This document shows positions 50,412 to 57,840 of a DNA stretch of 64,000 nt, in pieces. Origin of the DNA: a virus; the IMG/VR virus record IMGVR_UViG_3300030117_007501, positions 1 to 64,000 of that record. One strand, 5' to 3'. A program made the translations under genes and the position numbers. How positions within the stretch are numbered: position 1 is the first letter of the stretch; the number at the start of each line of letters is the position of its first letter. The notes beneath the pieces were generated by a model. That model saw nothing but the letters and a program-made list of their open reading frames with translations. It did not search any database and had not been told where the DNA came from.

Positions 50412-50617
50412 GTCGTAAAGAAACTGTAGATTATGATAGGCTATTGGTTGTCGCAGAAAAGGCTGAGTTAGCGTTCTGGGAGGTTGTGGGAAAAAGCTAC
50501 CCAGAGGCTACGTACGGATGCTTTCCCTTTGATGCTCAATTTGAATTCAGCATGGCATTAGAGACAGCAATTGAAATTTGGGTGGACGCGAACGTGCCCC
50601 CTGCGCGGGAGGACTAG
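50408..50617 (+). CDS. Unknown small protein
   Basis: 69 residues, helical and acidic; ATGA overlap with B6. No motif. Confidence 0.6.
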   Translation: MSRKETVDYDRLLVVAEKAELAFWEVVGKSYPEATYGCFPFDAQFEFSMALETAIEIWVDANVPPARED

Positions 50618-50618
50618 T

Positions 50619-50897
50619 ATGTACGACATTGAAGTACCAACAGAAAAAGAATTACGCCGCAACGTGCTCGGGCAAGGTGTGAAAATCCTTCATGCCCTGA
50701 TGCGACACTACAGTTCGGGTTCTATCGAAGTGCCTGAGCACAACGATGTGTTCATGGGACTAATGGTTCTGCTGTGCGAGGGCAAAATCAAGGGAGAGTA
50801 CACCGACGATGGTGAGGTTCGGTGGGTAATGACAGAGAAAAAGGAAGCCAACTACGGAAACGTAATCAGGTTTCCACTAACCAAAGGGGTAGAGTGA
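50619..50897 (+). CDS. Unknown small protein
   Basis: 92 residues, opening MYDIEVPTEKELRRNVLGQG. ATG chosen one base after the previous stop; upstream in-frame extension unlikely. No family. Confidence 0.6.
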   Translation: MYDIEVPTEKELRRNVLGQGVKILHALMRHYSSGSIEVPEHNDVFMGLMVLLCEGKIKGEYTDDGEVRWVMTEKKEANYGNVIRFPLTKGVE

Positions 50898-50983
50898 TGG
50901 ATAGTTTTATTGGTACCGTTCTAGCAATTGCGCTCGGCTTGTTCTTGGGGCAGAAGCTCACTGAATGGTGGAACAAGAATTGA
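50897..50983 (+). CDS. Tiny one-helix membrane peptide
   Basis: 28 residues; FIGTVLAIALGLFLG helix, KLTEWWNKN tail. Start overlaps the stop before (TGATG). Confidence 0.42.
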   Translation: MDSFIGTVLAIALGLFLGQKLTEWWNKN

Positions 50984-51126
50984 CAAAAGAAGAACTTGAG
51001 GCTTTCAACGAGACGTGGGGCATCGGAGCAGCCCCACAGAAAAAAGATTCGTCTGTGCTCCCCTTCGCGGGAGCAATAAGAAAGTATATCAGAGAGAAAA
51101 TTGAAAAATTGAAAAAAACTTCTTGA
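50965..51126 (+). CDS. Unknown small protein
   Basis: 53 residues, acidic start (MVEQELTKEELEAF) and basic end. Overlaps the membrane peptide by 19 bases; stop overlaps the tRNA promoter. Confidence 0.5.
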   Translation: MVEQELTKEELEAFNETWGIGAAPQKKDSSVLPFAGAIRKYIREKIEKLKKTS

Positions 51127-51151
51127 TTTTTTGATTTATATTTCTTATAAT
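51123..51151 (+). promoter_or_regulatory. Promoter of tRNA-Lys operon
   Basis: TTGATT, 17-base spacer, TATAAT; 15 bases before the tRNA. Confidence 0.8.
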
Positions 51152-51166
51152 AGGTGAAGAAATCAA

Positions 51167-51238
51167 GGAGCGCTGGCGCAATGGTAGCGCATCGGACTTT
51201 TAATCCGCTGGTTCAGGGTTCGAGTCCCTGGCGCTCCA
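51167..51238 (+). tRNA. tRNA-Lys (anticodon TTT)
   Basis: Acceptor GGAGCGC pairs with GCGCTCC, anticodon loop CTTTTAA, T loop TTCGAGT; CCA not encoded. Reads AAA. Protein genes follow on the same transcript. Confidence 0.95.
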
Positions 51239-51259
51239 CATACACGAGGAGAATGGTGA

Positions 51260-51436
51260 ATGGGGCTTTCGAGCGTAGCTAGTGTGAGGAGATTGGCGAA
51301 CATGTGGGTTGATTTATCACCCAAGAGACAAGACGAACTCTTAAGCGAACTTGATGCCCCACTGAGAGAATCAGTTGTAGAGAGAATGAGAGAGATAAAG
51401 AATGAAAGAAAGAGGAGCAGCAAAGATGATGCCTAG
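51260..51436 (+). CDS. Unknown small basic protein
   Basis: 58 residues; helical, RMREIKNERKRSSKD tail. GAGGAG about 8 bases upstream of the ATG. Confidence 0.5.
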   Translation: MGLSSVASVRRLANMWVDLSPKRQDELLSELDAPLRESVVERMREIKNERKRSSKDDA

Positions 51437-51638
51437 TGTAGATGATATCATCCGTTACGAGAACGGAGAGATGGGAGAGGACGAAGTTATCGACTTCTTT
51501 CAGGACTTGGTTGATACCGGCATGGCGTGGAGACTACAGGGTTCTTACGGTAGAACCGCGAAGACTCTCATCGAGTACGGATGGGTGAAGACGCCACATG
51601 AGGAGATTTTCGGAGATGATAAAGAATATCTTGATTAG
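51426..51638 (+). CDS. Conserved phage small protein (LQGSYGR type)
   Basis: 70 residues. VIDFFQDLVDTGMAWRLQGS then YGRTAKTLIEYG is a pattern found in many phages of unrelated hosts; function unknown. ATG preceded by GAGGAGCAGC. Confidence 0.7.
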   Translation: MMPSVDDIIRYENGEMGEDEVIDFFQDLVDTGMAWRLQGSYGRTAKTLIEYGWVKTPHEEIFGDDKEYLD

Positions 51639-51720
51639 AGGCGCGTGCCTCGGTGCTGGGCTCGGTTTGGTTGCTTTGGTGATTGCGCTCCCGTATATTG
51701 TGAGAGAAAAAAAGAACTAA
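51616..51720 (+). CDS. Tiny one-helix membrane peptide
   Basis: 34 residues: hydrophobic GACLGAGLGLVALVIALPYI, basic tail REKKN. Overlaps the gene before by 23 bases. Confidence 0.42.
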   Translation: MIKNILIRGACLGAGLGLVALVIALPYIVREKKN

Positions 51721-51733
51721 ATTTAATTTTTTC

Positions 51734-51762
51734 TTGACTTCTTGAAAATCATTTCATATAAT
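51734..51762 (+). promoter_or_regulatory. Promoter
   Basis: TTGACT, 17-base spacer, TATAAT. This box and its leader are repeated at 52705 in nearly the same bases. Confidence 0.82.
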
Positions 51763-51788
51763 GGTTACACAAGATGAGGAGAAAGCAA

Positions 51789-51938
51789 GTGAGCCGCACT
51801 AGAAAAAAGATTCCTGTGCGTAACCCGTACGCAACCGCCCTGCAAAAACGACACGGTGGAGGCGTCAAGGTACACAGGGATAAGAAGCGCTACACACGCA
51901 AAGTAAAGCACAGGGGGAAAAATGATGAGCAGTTGTAA
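51789..51938 (+). CDS. Small basic protein
   Basis: 49 residues, rich in Arg, Lys and His; NPYATALQKRHGGGVKVH resembles a short basic protein common in phages. GTG start with GAGGAGAAAGC upstream. Probably binds nucleic acid. Confidence 0.58.
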   Translation: MSRTRKKIPVRNPYATALQKRHGGGVKVHRDKKRYTRKVKHRGKNDEQL

Positions 51939-52161
51939 TCTTTCGCCTGGTGACATGGTGCATCTGAAAATTGATTGTCCTGCGTCCTGGTGGCGCGACA
52001 AGATGGGTATCGTCGCCTCGGTTGGTGAGCCACGAGGCACCGAGCTGGAGCGCGAAAATTACCCGATAGAGTTGGCAGTGATTGACGGCGGCACAGTCCG
52101 CACCCTATACAGTTGCTCAGTCTACCTTAAGGACTGCGCAGTAATCAAGAGGAGCAAGTGA
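51922..52161 (+). CDS. KVGD-family small protein
   Basis: 79 residues: LSPGDMVHLKI, KMGIVASVG, IELAVIDGG. Family member with a six-residue lead-in; overlaps the basic gene. Confidence 0.64.
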   Translation: MMSSCNLSPGDMVHLKIDCPASWWRDKMGIVASVGEPRGTELERENYPIELAVIDGGTVRTLYSCSVYLKDCAVIKRSK

Positions 52162-52163
52162 GA

Positions 52164-52415
52164 ATGAGAGTATCAAACAGAGAAGTGCCCCGGTGTTGGG
52201 CTCACGGTGTCGAAGCGTCTTCACACACCGGCAATTTTTGGACGGATGGAGAGAAGCTTTATTCGTATAACCTTTGTATCGGCGACACGTCGAACAAGCT
52301 CGGTAAGGTTCTTCGCGACTACACCGCTGGTTCGGACAAGTACAGCTATTACTCACAGACAACCTCTTGTCACGTAGGACAGGCGCGACAGTGGGCGGAC
52401 ATCATCGACGGTTAA
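52164..52415 (+). CDS. Conserved phage small protein
   Basis: 83 residues. WTDGEKLYSYNLCIGD and SQTTSCHVGQARQ fit a small phage family of unknown role. ATG preferred over a GTG two codons up, with GAGGAGC upstream. Confidence 0.62.
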   Translation: MRVSNREVPRCWAHGVEASSHTGNFWTDGEKLYSYNLCIGDTSNKLGKVLRDYTAGSDKYSYYSQTTSCHVGQARQWADIIDG

Positions 52416-52422
52416 AAAGCGC

Positions 52423-52451
52423 TTGACATCCCGTCCCCCGTTTGTTACATT
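52423..52451 (+). promoter_or_regulatory. Sigma-70-like promoter
   Basis: TTGACA, 17-base spacer, TACATT. Confidence 0.68.
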
Positions 52452-52486
52452 ATATATACAAACAAACCCAACGAAGGGGGGACGCG

Positions 52487-52675
52487 ATGACAGAGCGAAT
52501 CAGAGTCGGTGACAAGGTTCTTTACAGGGCACCTCGTATCGTAGACAGGAAACGAGACACTCAGCCGGTATACACGATTCGCCGTCTTTACTATGGCGGC
52601 ACGATGGCAGAGGTTGAGAGTCCAGCCGGCTACGTTTACAAGGGGTACATCGTGGCTAGAATGACGAAGGTTTAA
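52487..52675 (+). CDS. KVGD-like small protein
   Basis: 62 residues: ERIRVGDKVLYR, YTIRRLYY, AEVESPAG. ATG with GAAGGGGGGAC upstream. Confidence 0.64.
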   Translation: MTERIRVGDKVLYRAPRIVDRKRDTQPVYTIRRLYYGGTMAEVESPAGYVYKGYIVARMTKV

Positions 52676-52704
52676 AACTTTTTTAACTTTTTTTTAAAAA
52701 CCTC

Positions 52705-52733
52705 TTGACTTGTTGAATTCTATTTTATATAAT
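52705..52733 (+). promoter_or_regulatory. Promoter, near copy of the one at 51734
   Basis: TTGACT, 17-base spacer, TATAAT, followed by a leader like that at 51763 but leading to no gene. Confidence 0.78.
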
Positions 52734-52739
52734 GGGTTC

Positions 52740-52791
52740 ACAAGTTGAGGGGAGCGAGTTCGGCGCGATTTTTTTCAACCGAATTTTTTTT
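52740..52791 (+). ncRNA. Short orphan transcript, possible small RNA
   Basis: From the expected start to a terminator: GTTCGG and CCGAAT arms with a 15-base loop (52758-52784), then eight T. No open frame. Either a remnant of a duplicated promoter-gene unit or a small RNA of about 50 bases. Confidence 0.45.
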
Positions 52792-52792
52792 C

Positions 52793-52821
52793 TTGACAAA
52801 CACATTTCGCCTTGATATTAT
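52793..52821 (+). promoter_or_regulatory. Sigma-70-like promoter
   Basis: TTGACA, 17-base spacer, TATTAT. Confidence 0.8.
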
Positions 52822-52875
52822 AGAGGCACAATCAAGAACGGTGCAGACAACGCACCACAACACGAAGGGGACATC

Positions 52876-53163
52876 ATGTCCAAGAAGAACACCGCAGCAA
52901 CCGCAACCAATAACAACGACGCTATTCTTTCGCGACTCGCTGAGCTTGAAGCGCAGCAGGCTGAACTCAAGGCGCTGCGCGAGCAGGCTAAGAACATGGT
53001 GCGTCTGGGCATCACGAAGAACGGGCACCTTGCGATTTATGGTGTGCGCAAGTTCCCCATTACCTTTAAGACTGAGGAGCTGCCGAAGGTGTCCGAGATG
53101 TTCACCTCTGGCAAGGTTGCCGAGTTCGTCGCCGCTAACGCCTCCAAGCTGACGCGGGCATAG
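52876..53163 (+). CDS. Coiled-coil small protein
   Basis: 95 residues; low-complexity TAATATNNN, a coiled coil (ILSRLAELEAQQAELKALRE) and a folded end with LGITKNGHLAIYGVRKFP. Codons are richer in G and C than upstream genes. AAGGGGACATC precedes ATG. Single-gene unit ending at a terminator. Confidence 0.7.
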   Translation: MSKKNTAATATNNNDAILSRLAELEAQQAELKALREQAKNMVRLGITKNGHLAIYGVRKFPITFKTEELPKVSEMFTSGKVAEFVAANASKLTRA

Positions 53164-53227
53164 TCCGCCCGCGATGTTCTTGCGGCATCTGTCCCGCCCG
53201 TCGCAAGTGGAGACGCACAGCGTCATT

Positions 53228-53261
53228 GATATCGCAGAGGTTGGGGCGATATCGCTTTTTT
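53228..53261 (+). terminator. Rho-independent terminator
   Basis: GATATCGC and GCGATATC arms, 10-base loop, run of T. TTGACA follows at once but no -10 is found. Confidence 0.85.
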
Positions 53262-53282
53262 ACTTGACAGAGGAGAGATATT

Positions 53283-53444
53283 TTGAAAGACTTGTTTGAT
53301 ATGTTCAGTGATGATGACTACAGTCGGATTCGCTCATATACTGATGATGATGAATGCGCGACAGTCGACGTCGACGACAGTGAAGAGCTGGACATCACGC
53401 AACTTGAAGAACTAGACACGGAGGGCATGAGCGATGAAGGCTAG
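53283..53444 (+). CDS. Small acidic protein
   Basis: 53 residues, about a third Asp or Glu (SDDDYSRI, DVDDSEELD). TTG start with GAGGAGAGAT upstream. DNA-mimic is possible from charge only. Confidence 0.5.
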   Translation: MKDLFDMFSDDDYSRIRSYTDDDECATVDVDDSEELDITQLEELDTEGMSDEG

Positions 53445-53655
53445 CCAGTACGCGGACACGCTCGACATGACGCCCGATTCTGTGCGCATGCATGCAGCGT
53501 TTGAGCTGACACAGTTCATTGATTATCTTATTGACAACAACCGACAAGCCGGGCGCTCGATCGAGACGATGGTGGCAGTCGAGAACACGTTGCGCCAGGT
53601 TCAGCACGAGTTGAACGATATCGATGCATATTATGCGGACGGGGGTTCGCTATGA
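53434..53655 (+). CDS. Unknown small protein
   Basis: 73 residues, helical: FELTQFIDYLIDNNRQAG. Overlaps its neighbours. Confidence 0.58.
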   Translation: MKASQYADTLDMTPDSVRMHAAFELTQFIDYLIDNNRQAGRSIETMVAVENTLRQVQHELNDIDAYYADGGSL

Positions 53656-53714
53656 GTCGACGCAAGAAGCGAGCGAGTTTGTCGAAGGTATGGAAGAAAA
53701 CAAAGAAGGGATAA
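53652..53714 (+). CDS. Very short basic peptide
   Basis: 20 residues, nine Lys or Arg; ATGA overlap with the gene before is its only support. Confidence 0.25.
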   Translation: MSRRKKRASLSKVWKKTKKG

Positions 53715-53719
53715 GCCGC

Positions 53720-53872
53720 ATGATGCACCGTCACGAGCCCGCCATGAACCCGATTAATGATGTTCCCGCTGAGTATACATCACGCGAACAGGTGAAGGCA
53801 TGGAAACGCGCGAGAGTAAGAAGTTTTATCAATCGTGAAAGAAACCACTTGACAAGGACTGTGCGCCTTTGA
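53720..53872 (+). CDS. Small basic protein
   Basis: 50 residues; SREQVKAWKRARVRSF segment. ATG chosen 6 bases after the peptide stop. The promoter for the next gene overlaps its end. Confidence 0.5.
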   Translation: MMHRHEPAMNPINDVPAEYTSREQVKAWKRARVRSFINRERNHLTRTVRL

Positions 53873-53878
53873 TATAGT
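53849..53878 (+). promoter_or_regulatory. Sigma-70-like promoter
   Basis: TTGACA, 18-base spacer, TATAGT. Confidence 0.65.
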
Positions 53879-53926
53879 GTGTATAGAGGTTGAGGGAACA
53901 GGAACAATAAACAAGAAAGGTTCAGC

Positions 53927-54184
53927 ATGAACAACCCCTATACAGCACGATGCGGATGTGTCACACCTTGCGCTATTACAAAGGAGCAAAGGCGATACGC
54001 TAAGCGCTCCCTTACGATGGCTTACAGCATGCGAGACTTTAACGCAGTCTCTAAGATTAAGGACGCATTGCGCGGATGCCCCTCGATGCATCGTTCAAAC
54101 GGACAAGCATCGGCGGCACTTTCTAAGACTGCCGAAGCTATCATCACATGGGCAGAAGGTAACGGCGCGAAGGTTGTGCGCTAA
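53927..54184 (+). CDS. Unknown small protein
   Basis: 85 residues; CGCVTPC cysteine cluster at the start, helical rest. GAAAGGTTC upstream. Confidence 0.6.
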   Translation: MNNPYTARCGCVTPCAITKEQRRYAKRSLTMAYSMRDFNAVSKIKDALRGCPSMHRSNGQASAALSKTAEAIITWAEGNGAKVVR

Positions 54185-54366
54185 TGCCCTTGGTGGTTCA
54201 GTTGTTTTTCCTTGTGGGCTTTATTGTCTGCGCTTGGCTGTTCTTCTGGCTTGTCTTCTCTGTTTTGAAGTTCACCGTTGAACATGGGTTCTTTTTTATT
54301 CTTTTCGCGGTTGGTTGTGTTTTTTACTGGACATTCCGCGATGAGCTTGCTATAATGTTTTTATGA
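54184..54366 (+). CDS. Two-helix membrane protein
   Basis: 60 residues, almost wholly hydrophobic: helices near 3-28 and 34-50. Starts on the last base of the gene before. Small holin-like topology; unproven. Confidence 0.55.
   Translation: MPLVVQLFFLVGFIVCAWLFFWLVFSVLKFTVEHGFFFILFAVGCVFYWTFRDELAIMFL
54328..54356 (+). promoter_or_regulatory. Promoter
   Basis: TGGACA, 17-base spacer, TATAAT, inside the membrane gene. Confidence 0.65.
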
Positions 54367-54377
54367 AGTGAGCGGTA

Positions 54378-54457
54378 CGGTGGTTGACACTGAATGTCCT
54401 TATACACCACCGCATCACACTTGGCAACACTTAAATCAAGCGTTAACTTTCTAACGC
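54378..54457 (+). other. Structured leader
   Basis: Two hairpins before the next gene: CGGTGGT with ACCACCG across 21 bases, and GCGTTA-ACTTTC-TAACGC. No poly-T, so not a terminator; regulatory RNA or leader. Confidence 0.45.
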
Positions 54458-54477
54458 CGCGATGTAAAGGGGAATCA

Positions 54478-54588
54478 ATGCGAGGGAGTGACGAGATATT
54501 CCGAGCGATTGAGGTTGTGTGTCTGTCGATTATTGCCGGCACTGTTCCCCTTTTGCTCTTATTGGCTATCGTTGACTATTTCAATTGA
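54478..54588 (+). CDS. Tiny one-helix membrane peptide
   Basis: 36 residues; VVCLSIIAGTVPLLLLLAIV helix. ATG with AAAGGGGAATC upstream; a much longer frame upstream lies over the leader hairpins. Confidence 0.5.
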   Translation: MRGSDEIFRAIEVVCLSIIAGTVPLLLLLAIVDYFN

Positions 54589-54646
54589 CATGCGCGAGTG
54601 CTCTGCGACTAATGTGAGCGCACAACTTAACACGAGAGGATGAGAG

Positions 54647-54949
54647 ATGGAGTTTATCAAGGGACTGCAAAGAATCCGAGACAAGGAAGAAAGAATAAAA
54701 GAAGTTTATTCAGTACGCAATGATTTCTTTCTGTCCGGGTTAGACGAGGACATCAACCCCATTGATGAGGGTTTAGCTTTCCCTGTAGTAGAGGAGAGCG
54801 AACCAGTAACGCTAGAGCATGACGACGCCCCTGATTATGACATCGCGCGAGGTGATGCGAGCGTTGCATGTCCTCAAACGTATACGTCCAAACCTACCAG
54901 CGAGCCAAGCGATCCACACGCTGCGCTACTCAAGGCGCTAGGGCTTTAA
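54647..54949 (+). CDS. Unknown acidic protein
   Basis: 100 residues; basic helix start (FIKGLQRIRDKEERIKE), acidic disordered middle, ALLKALGL end. GAGAGGATGAG upstream. Last gene before the probable late block. Confidence 0.6.
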   Translation: MEFIKGLQRIRDKEERIKEVYSVRNDFFLSGLDEDINPIDEGLAFPVVEESEPVTLEHDDAPDYDIARGDASVACPQTYTSKPTSEPSDPHAALLKALGL

Positions 54950-55127
54950 ATCATTTTTCTGTGAGCGTTCAAGAGACGCACCCCCCTCCCCCCCCGTACC
55001 CGGAATATAAGTCCCACCCGTGCCTATAGCGCTTCTGAGCGCGCTAAGGACATGTTCAATAGCGCTGAGAAATTTTGAGATTTAAGAAACAGGTAAACTA
55101 GTTATAATACCAATATTGGGAGCCGGT
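54950..55127 (+). other. Intergenic boundary with C-run
   Basis: No gene here. Holds a run of C broken once by T (54990-55006 region), short GCGC-rich inverted repeats around 55027-55045, and the late-type box at its end. Marks the change from small G+C-richer genes to the late-like block. Confidence 0.6.
55097..55109 (+). promoter_or_regulatory. Late-type box ACTAGTTATAATA
   Basis: 31 bases before the first gene of the late-like block. Confidence 0.55.
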
Positions 55128-56204
55128 ATGAAAATCACAAAGAAAAACTTAATGAATATGATTAAAGCACAACTTGAAGAGGTGCTTAGCGACGATGATA
55201 GATTTAGAGATTTGCCAGGATATGAAGAGTATACAGATGGCGAGAAATTGAAAAGAAGACGCAAGAAAAAGCCGGCAGATGATAATCCAGACGAAAGATG
55301 GCGCGAAGACGATCCGATATTCCGGAGCCACCTAGAAGAAGAGCTAACATCGGAAGGTTGGATAGATTCAGTTAAAAGCGCCATGGGATTCGGAAGCCCC
55401 AAGAAAGGAAAAAGCCTAGAAGAGCTAATGCAGGAAACAATCGAGGCAGCAGAGCCGCTCGAGCCAGTAGGCAGAGAACGAATGGATCCAGCAGGGTACC
55501 CAGGATTTAACGCTATAGCATCAGCGTTTGGCAGAGGAGCATATGCCGGAGCGGGACATGATGCAGTACTAGAGCTAGATACAAAGATTCTAACTATAGC
55601 CGGCATGGTAGAGGGCGTATACGCAGCTGCAGCCGGTGCGCAAAAGGAAGCTGTCGCGGCAGGAGCTAGTGAAGAAGACGCTCAGCGCGCATACCAAGAG
55701 GCATGGGCAAACATATCAAACGACGTACGTACAAAGTTCATGCACGTCGAATTGAGTGTTAAGACATACGAGATGGTATACCGAAACCAGTACATAATCC
55801 CTTATATAAAAAAGAATTCTCCTGACGGCATTAAGAAAGCCGCAAAGGAAAGAGAAAAAGCCAGAAGAACGTTCGAGATAAACGCCGCATGGATATCAAA
55901 CTTAGAGTTGGGCAAATCTTTAAGATTGGGCGCTGCAGCGCGCGGACAAAAATTAGAGGAAAATATCATGAAAATTTCGAAAAACAAGCTTAAGAATATG
56001 ATTAAAGAAGAATTGGAAGAAGCTATGGCGCAACCTTCCCTAAGAGACGTGGCAGCTAGCTTGCAAGACGCAGCTGCAATATTGGTAACCGGCAAAGTAC
56101 TCGAGGCACTGCAATCCAGCGGTAACATGGAAGAGTACCTCGAGGCAGATATGATATTCAGAAAACTGCTAGACTTAAAAGATGCGGTAAGGAATAAAGA
56201 ATGA
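55128..56204 (+). CDS. Large late-type protein with two capsid-targeting-like motifs
   Basis: 358 residues. Starts MKITKKNLMNMIKAQLEE and repeats the motif inside (MKISKNKLKNMIKEEL, about residue 281). Between them: a basic segment (KLKRRRKKKP), a helical body, alanine-rich stretch VYAAAAGAQKEAVAAGAS. AGCCGG precedes ATG. The internal motif has its own GAGGAAAA site, so the gene looks like an in-frame fusion of two packaged proteins. Confidence 0.75.
   Translation: MKITKKNLMNMIKAQLEEVLSDDDRFRDLPGYEEYTDGEKLKRRRKKKPADDNPDERWREDDPIFRSHLEEELTSEGWIDSVKSAMGFGSPKKGKSLEELMQETIEAAEPLEPVGRERMDPAGYPGFNAIASAFGRGAYAGAGHDAVLELDTKILTIAGMVEGVYAAAAGAQKEAVAAGASEEDAQRAYQEAWANISNDVRTKFMHVELSVKTYEMVYRNQYIIPYIKKNSPDGIKKAAKEREKARRTFEINAAWISNLELGKSLRLGAAARGQKLEENIMKISKNKLKNMIKEELEEAMAQPSLRDVAASLQDAAAILVTGKVLEALQSSGNMEEYLEADMIFRKLLDLKDAVRNKE
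55968..56204 (+). other. Internal in-frame start of the preceding gene
   Basis: AGAGGA about 8 bases before an ATG that begins a full MKISKNKLK motif; would give a 78-residue product from the same frame. Not counted as a separate gene. Confidence 0.5.
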
Positions 56205-56647
56205 GAGCATTGATTGCAGCATTAGTTATAATCATGATGGCTGCTGCAACAGTAATTAGCTGCTCTTCTGCTCCCCCAACACCTAGAAATGCCGAATTAA
56301 CAGTTACATACTACGGCAAAGAAATCAAAAAAGAAAAACCCACATGGACAAATGAATCACGTTTAAGAGAAGTGCTTAAAAAACCCGGAAAAAAATTTCT
56401 GGTTTTTGGAGCTGATTGGTGTGACGCATGCAAGTTTTTGCGCCGCGCATTGCGCGAGGGAAATCTCCACAGCGCAGTCGAAAACCTGAATATCGATGTA
56501 CGCTGGGTTAATGCTATAGCAAGTATATACGGAATTAAATCAGTACCTACACTGCTAGCCTTAGACTCAAATAACAATATTGTTGCTGTTCGCGAAGGCG
56601 CCGGCCCAATAACTGTTTATCTTTTATTGAATATCGACATTAAATAA
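56201..56647 (+). CDS. Thioredoxin-fold lipoprotein
   Basis: 148 residues. Signal peptide with lipobox VISC (C21), then a thioredoxin fold with WCDAC (C74, C77) and SVPTL cis-proline. Envelope thiol chemistry, perhaps for disulfides of the cysteine-rich lipoproteins. ATGA overlap with the gene before. Confidence 0.85.
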   Translation: MRALIAALVIIMMAAATVISCSSAPPTPRNAELTVTYYGKEIKKEKPTWTNESRLREVLKKPGKKFLVFGADWCDACKFLRRALREGNLHSAVENLNIDVRWVNAIASIYGIKSVPTLLALDSNNNIVAVREGAGPITVYLLLNIDIK

Positions 56648-56661
56648 CTACTTATACTGTA
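56647..56661 (+). promoter_or_regulatory. Late-type box ACTACTTATACTGTA
   Basis: Right after the preceding stop, 22 bases before the next ATG. Confidence 0.55.
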
Positions 56662-56682
56662 CGCTTAAGGAGCTTAACTATC

Positions 56683-56886
56683 ATGAAAATCACAGAATCA
56701 AAACTGCGCTCTATCATTAACGAAGAAATCAAAAAAGCGCTGGTTAAAAATATCGAAGAAGGAAGCTTTGATCCCGGACATCTTAAGACTGTCCCTTCGG
56801 GCGTTGATCCCGCCGTTGGCGAGTGGGTTATCGACGAGCTTAACCTTATATGGAGTAAAATAAAGGAGCTGCAAAGCAGAGCTTAA
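56683..56886 (+). CDS. Small protein with capsid-targeting-like start
   Basis: 67 residues: MKITESKLRSIINEEIKKAL, INE as candidate cut site; short folded C-terminus (EWVIDELNLIWSKI). AAGGAGC precedes ATG. Confidence 0.7.
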   Translation: MKITESKLRSIINEEIKKALVKNIEEGSFDPGHLKTVPSGVDPAVGEWVIDELNLIWSKIKELQSRA

Positions 56887-56888
56887 TT

Positions 56889-57218
56889 ATGAAAATTAAA
56901 AAAGAACAACTAGATCAAATTATTGCTGAAGAAATCAATAGTGTTGTCGAAGAGAGTGAAAACCTCGAAGAAGGCTTTTTTAGTACTATCGCCGGGCTTG
57001 GCTTGGCTTATTGGCTTGTCAAAACTTTACTGGGTAAAAGAATCGCTGCGCAGATAGAAGAAGATCCTGAACTTCGAGACGCTGTTGATCAAGGCAACAA
57101 AGAAATTGAAAATGCAATGAACCAAATTTCATCTCCTGAGTCTCGTCAACGCCTTAAAGACGATGTTTCCGGTTTGTTGAGTGATATTGCCGCTGCAATC
57201 AAGAAGAGGCTCGGCTAA
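56889..57218 (+). CDS. Membrane-segment protein with capsid-targeting-like start
   Basis: 109 residues: MKIKKEQLDQIIAEEI leader, IAE site, then a hydrophobic segment (about 35-50) and helices. If packaged, the hydrophobic segment could insert in the host membrane on entry (inference). Confidence 0.7.
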   Translation: MKIKKEQLDQIIAEEINSVVEESENLEEGFFSTIAGLGLAYWLVKTLLGKRIAAQIEEDPELRDAVDQGNKEIENAMNQISSPESRQRLKDDVSGLLSDIAAAIKKRLG

Positions 57219-57219
57219 G

Positions 57220-57582
57220 ATGACGTCATCGCGACTTCAAGCTATAATTGAGGAAGAAATCGGCAAGTATCTCATTGAAGCCGGTGCTTCTCAACTTATC
57301 GGCGATTACAATATCGATGTTATAACTGAAGACAAAGAATGCATATACGCATTAAACGTTGTCAAGAAGTATGTCGATCGACGCGGAGGATGGCAGTTTA
57401 GTGAACCTGAATACGCTCAAATAGGTAATATATTATCTGAGGCTATCTCTCTCATCAAAACTATAATCGACAAAAAGGAGGCTGCTAAGCCTCCTGTTTC
57501 CCCTCCACCTTTAAGGATGCCTGCTGATCCTGATGCGCAGGTGGCTCCTCTGCGTCTGACGCGTTCAACGAAATTCGCTTAA
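57220..57582 (+). CDS. Protein with capsid-targeting-like start
   Basis: 120 residues: MTSSRLQAIIEEEIGKYL, IEE site; helical domain, then a proline-rich tail (PPVSPPPLRMP). ATG one base after the preceding stop. Confidence 0.68.
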   Translation: MTSSRLQAIIEEEIGKYLIEAGASQLIGDYNIDVITEDKECIYALNVVKKYVDRRGGWQFSEPEYAQIGNILSEAISLIKTIIDKKEAAKPPVSPPPLRMPADPDAQVAPLRLTRSTKFA

Positions 57583-57610
57583 TTAATTTAATTAACTTAT
57601 AGTTATTTCC

Positions 57611-57829
57611 ATGTCAACATTGCTAATAATTATTAACTGTGCTATAATGTCCATATGGACTGCTTGCTTGGTATACACACACATCAAGCTTGTCAATAGC
57701 GCTATTAAGCAATTCGAAGAGCAAAACAACAATCTAACTAAAGAACTTGAAAAGCAAAGAAAAACAAAAACATTCAACATGCGTAATACAACTATTGCCG
57801 AACCTGAAGGCAAAGAGTTTTATTATTAA
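57611..57829 (+). CDS. One-helix membrane protein with coiled coil
   Basis: 72 residues; N-terminal helix (LLIIINCAIMSIWTACLVYT) and a heptad tail. With the next gene, similar in plan, it could form a spanin- or holin-like pair. Confidence 0.6.
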   Translation: MSTLLIIINCAIMSIWTACLVYTHIKLVNSAIKQFEEQNNNLTKELEKQRKTKTFNMRNTTIAEPEGKEFYY

Positions 57830-57840
57830 GGAAGCACACC

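Noticed and set aside
52745-53152. Plus-strand frame over the orphan transcript and the coiled-coil gene
   Set aside because: Crosses a terminator and two promoters; Arg/Ser-rich out-of-frame reading of the real gene.
53264-53292. TTGACA after the terminator as a promoter
   Set aside because: No acceptable -10 at 15-19 bases.
55082-55606. Minus-strand frame over the start of the late block
   Set aside because: Serine-rich shadow; opposite to all other genes and across the late-type box.
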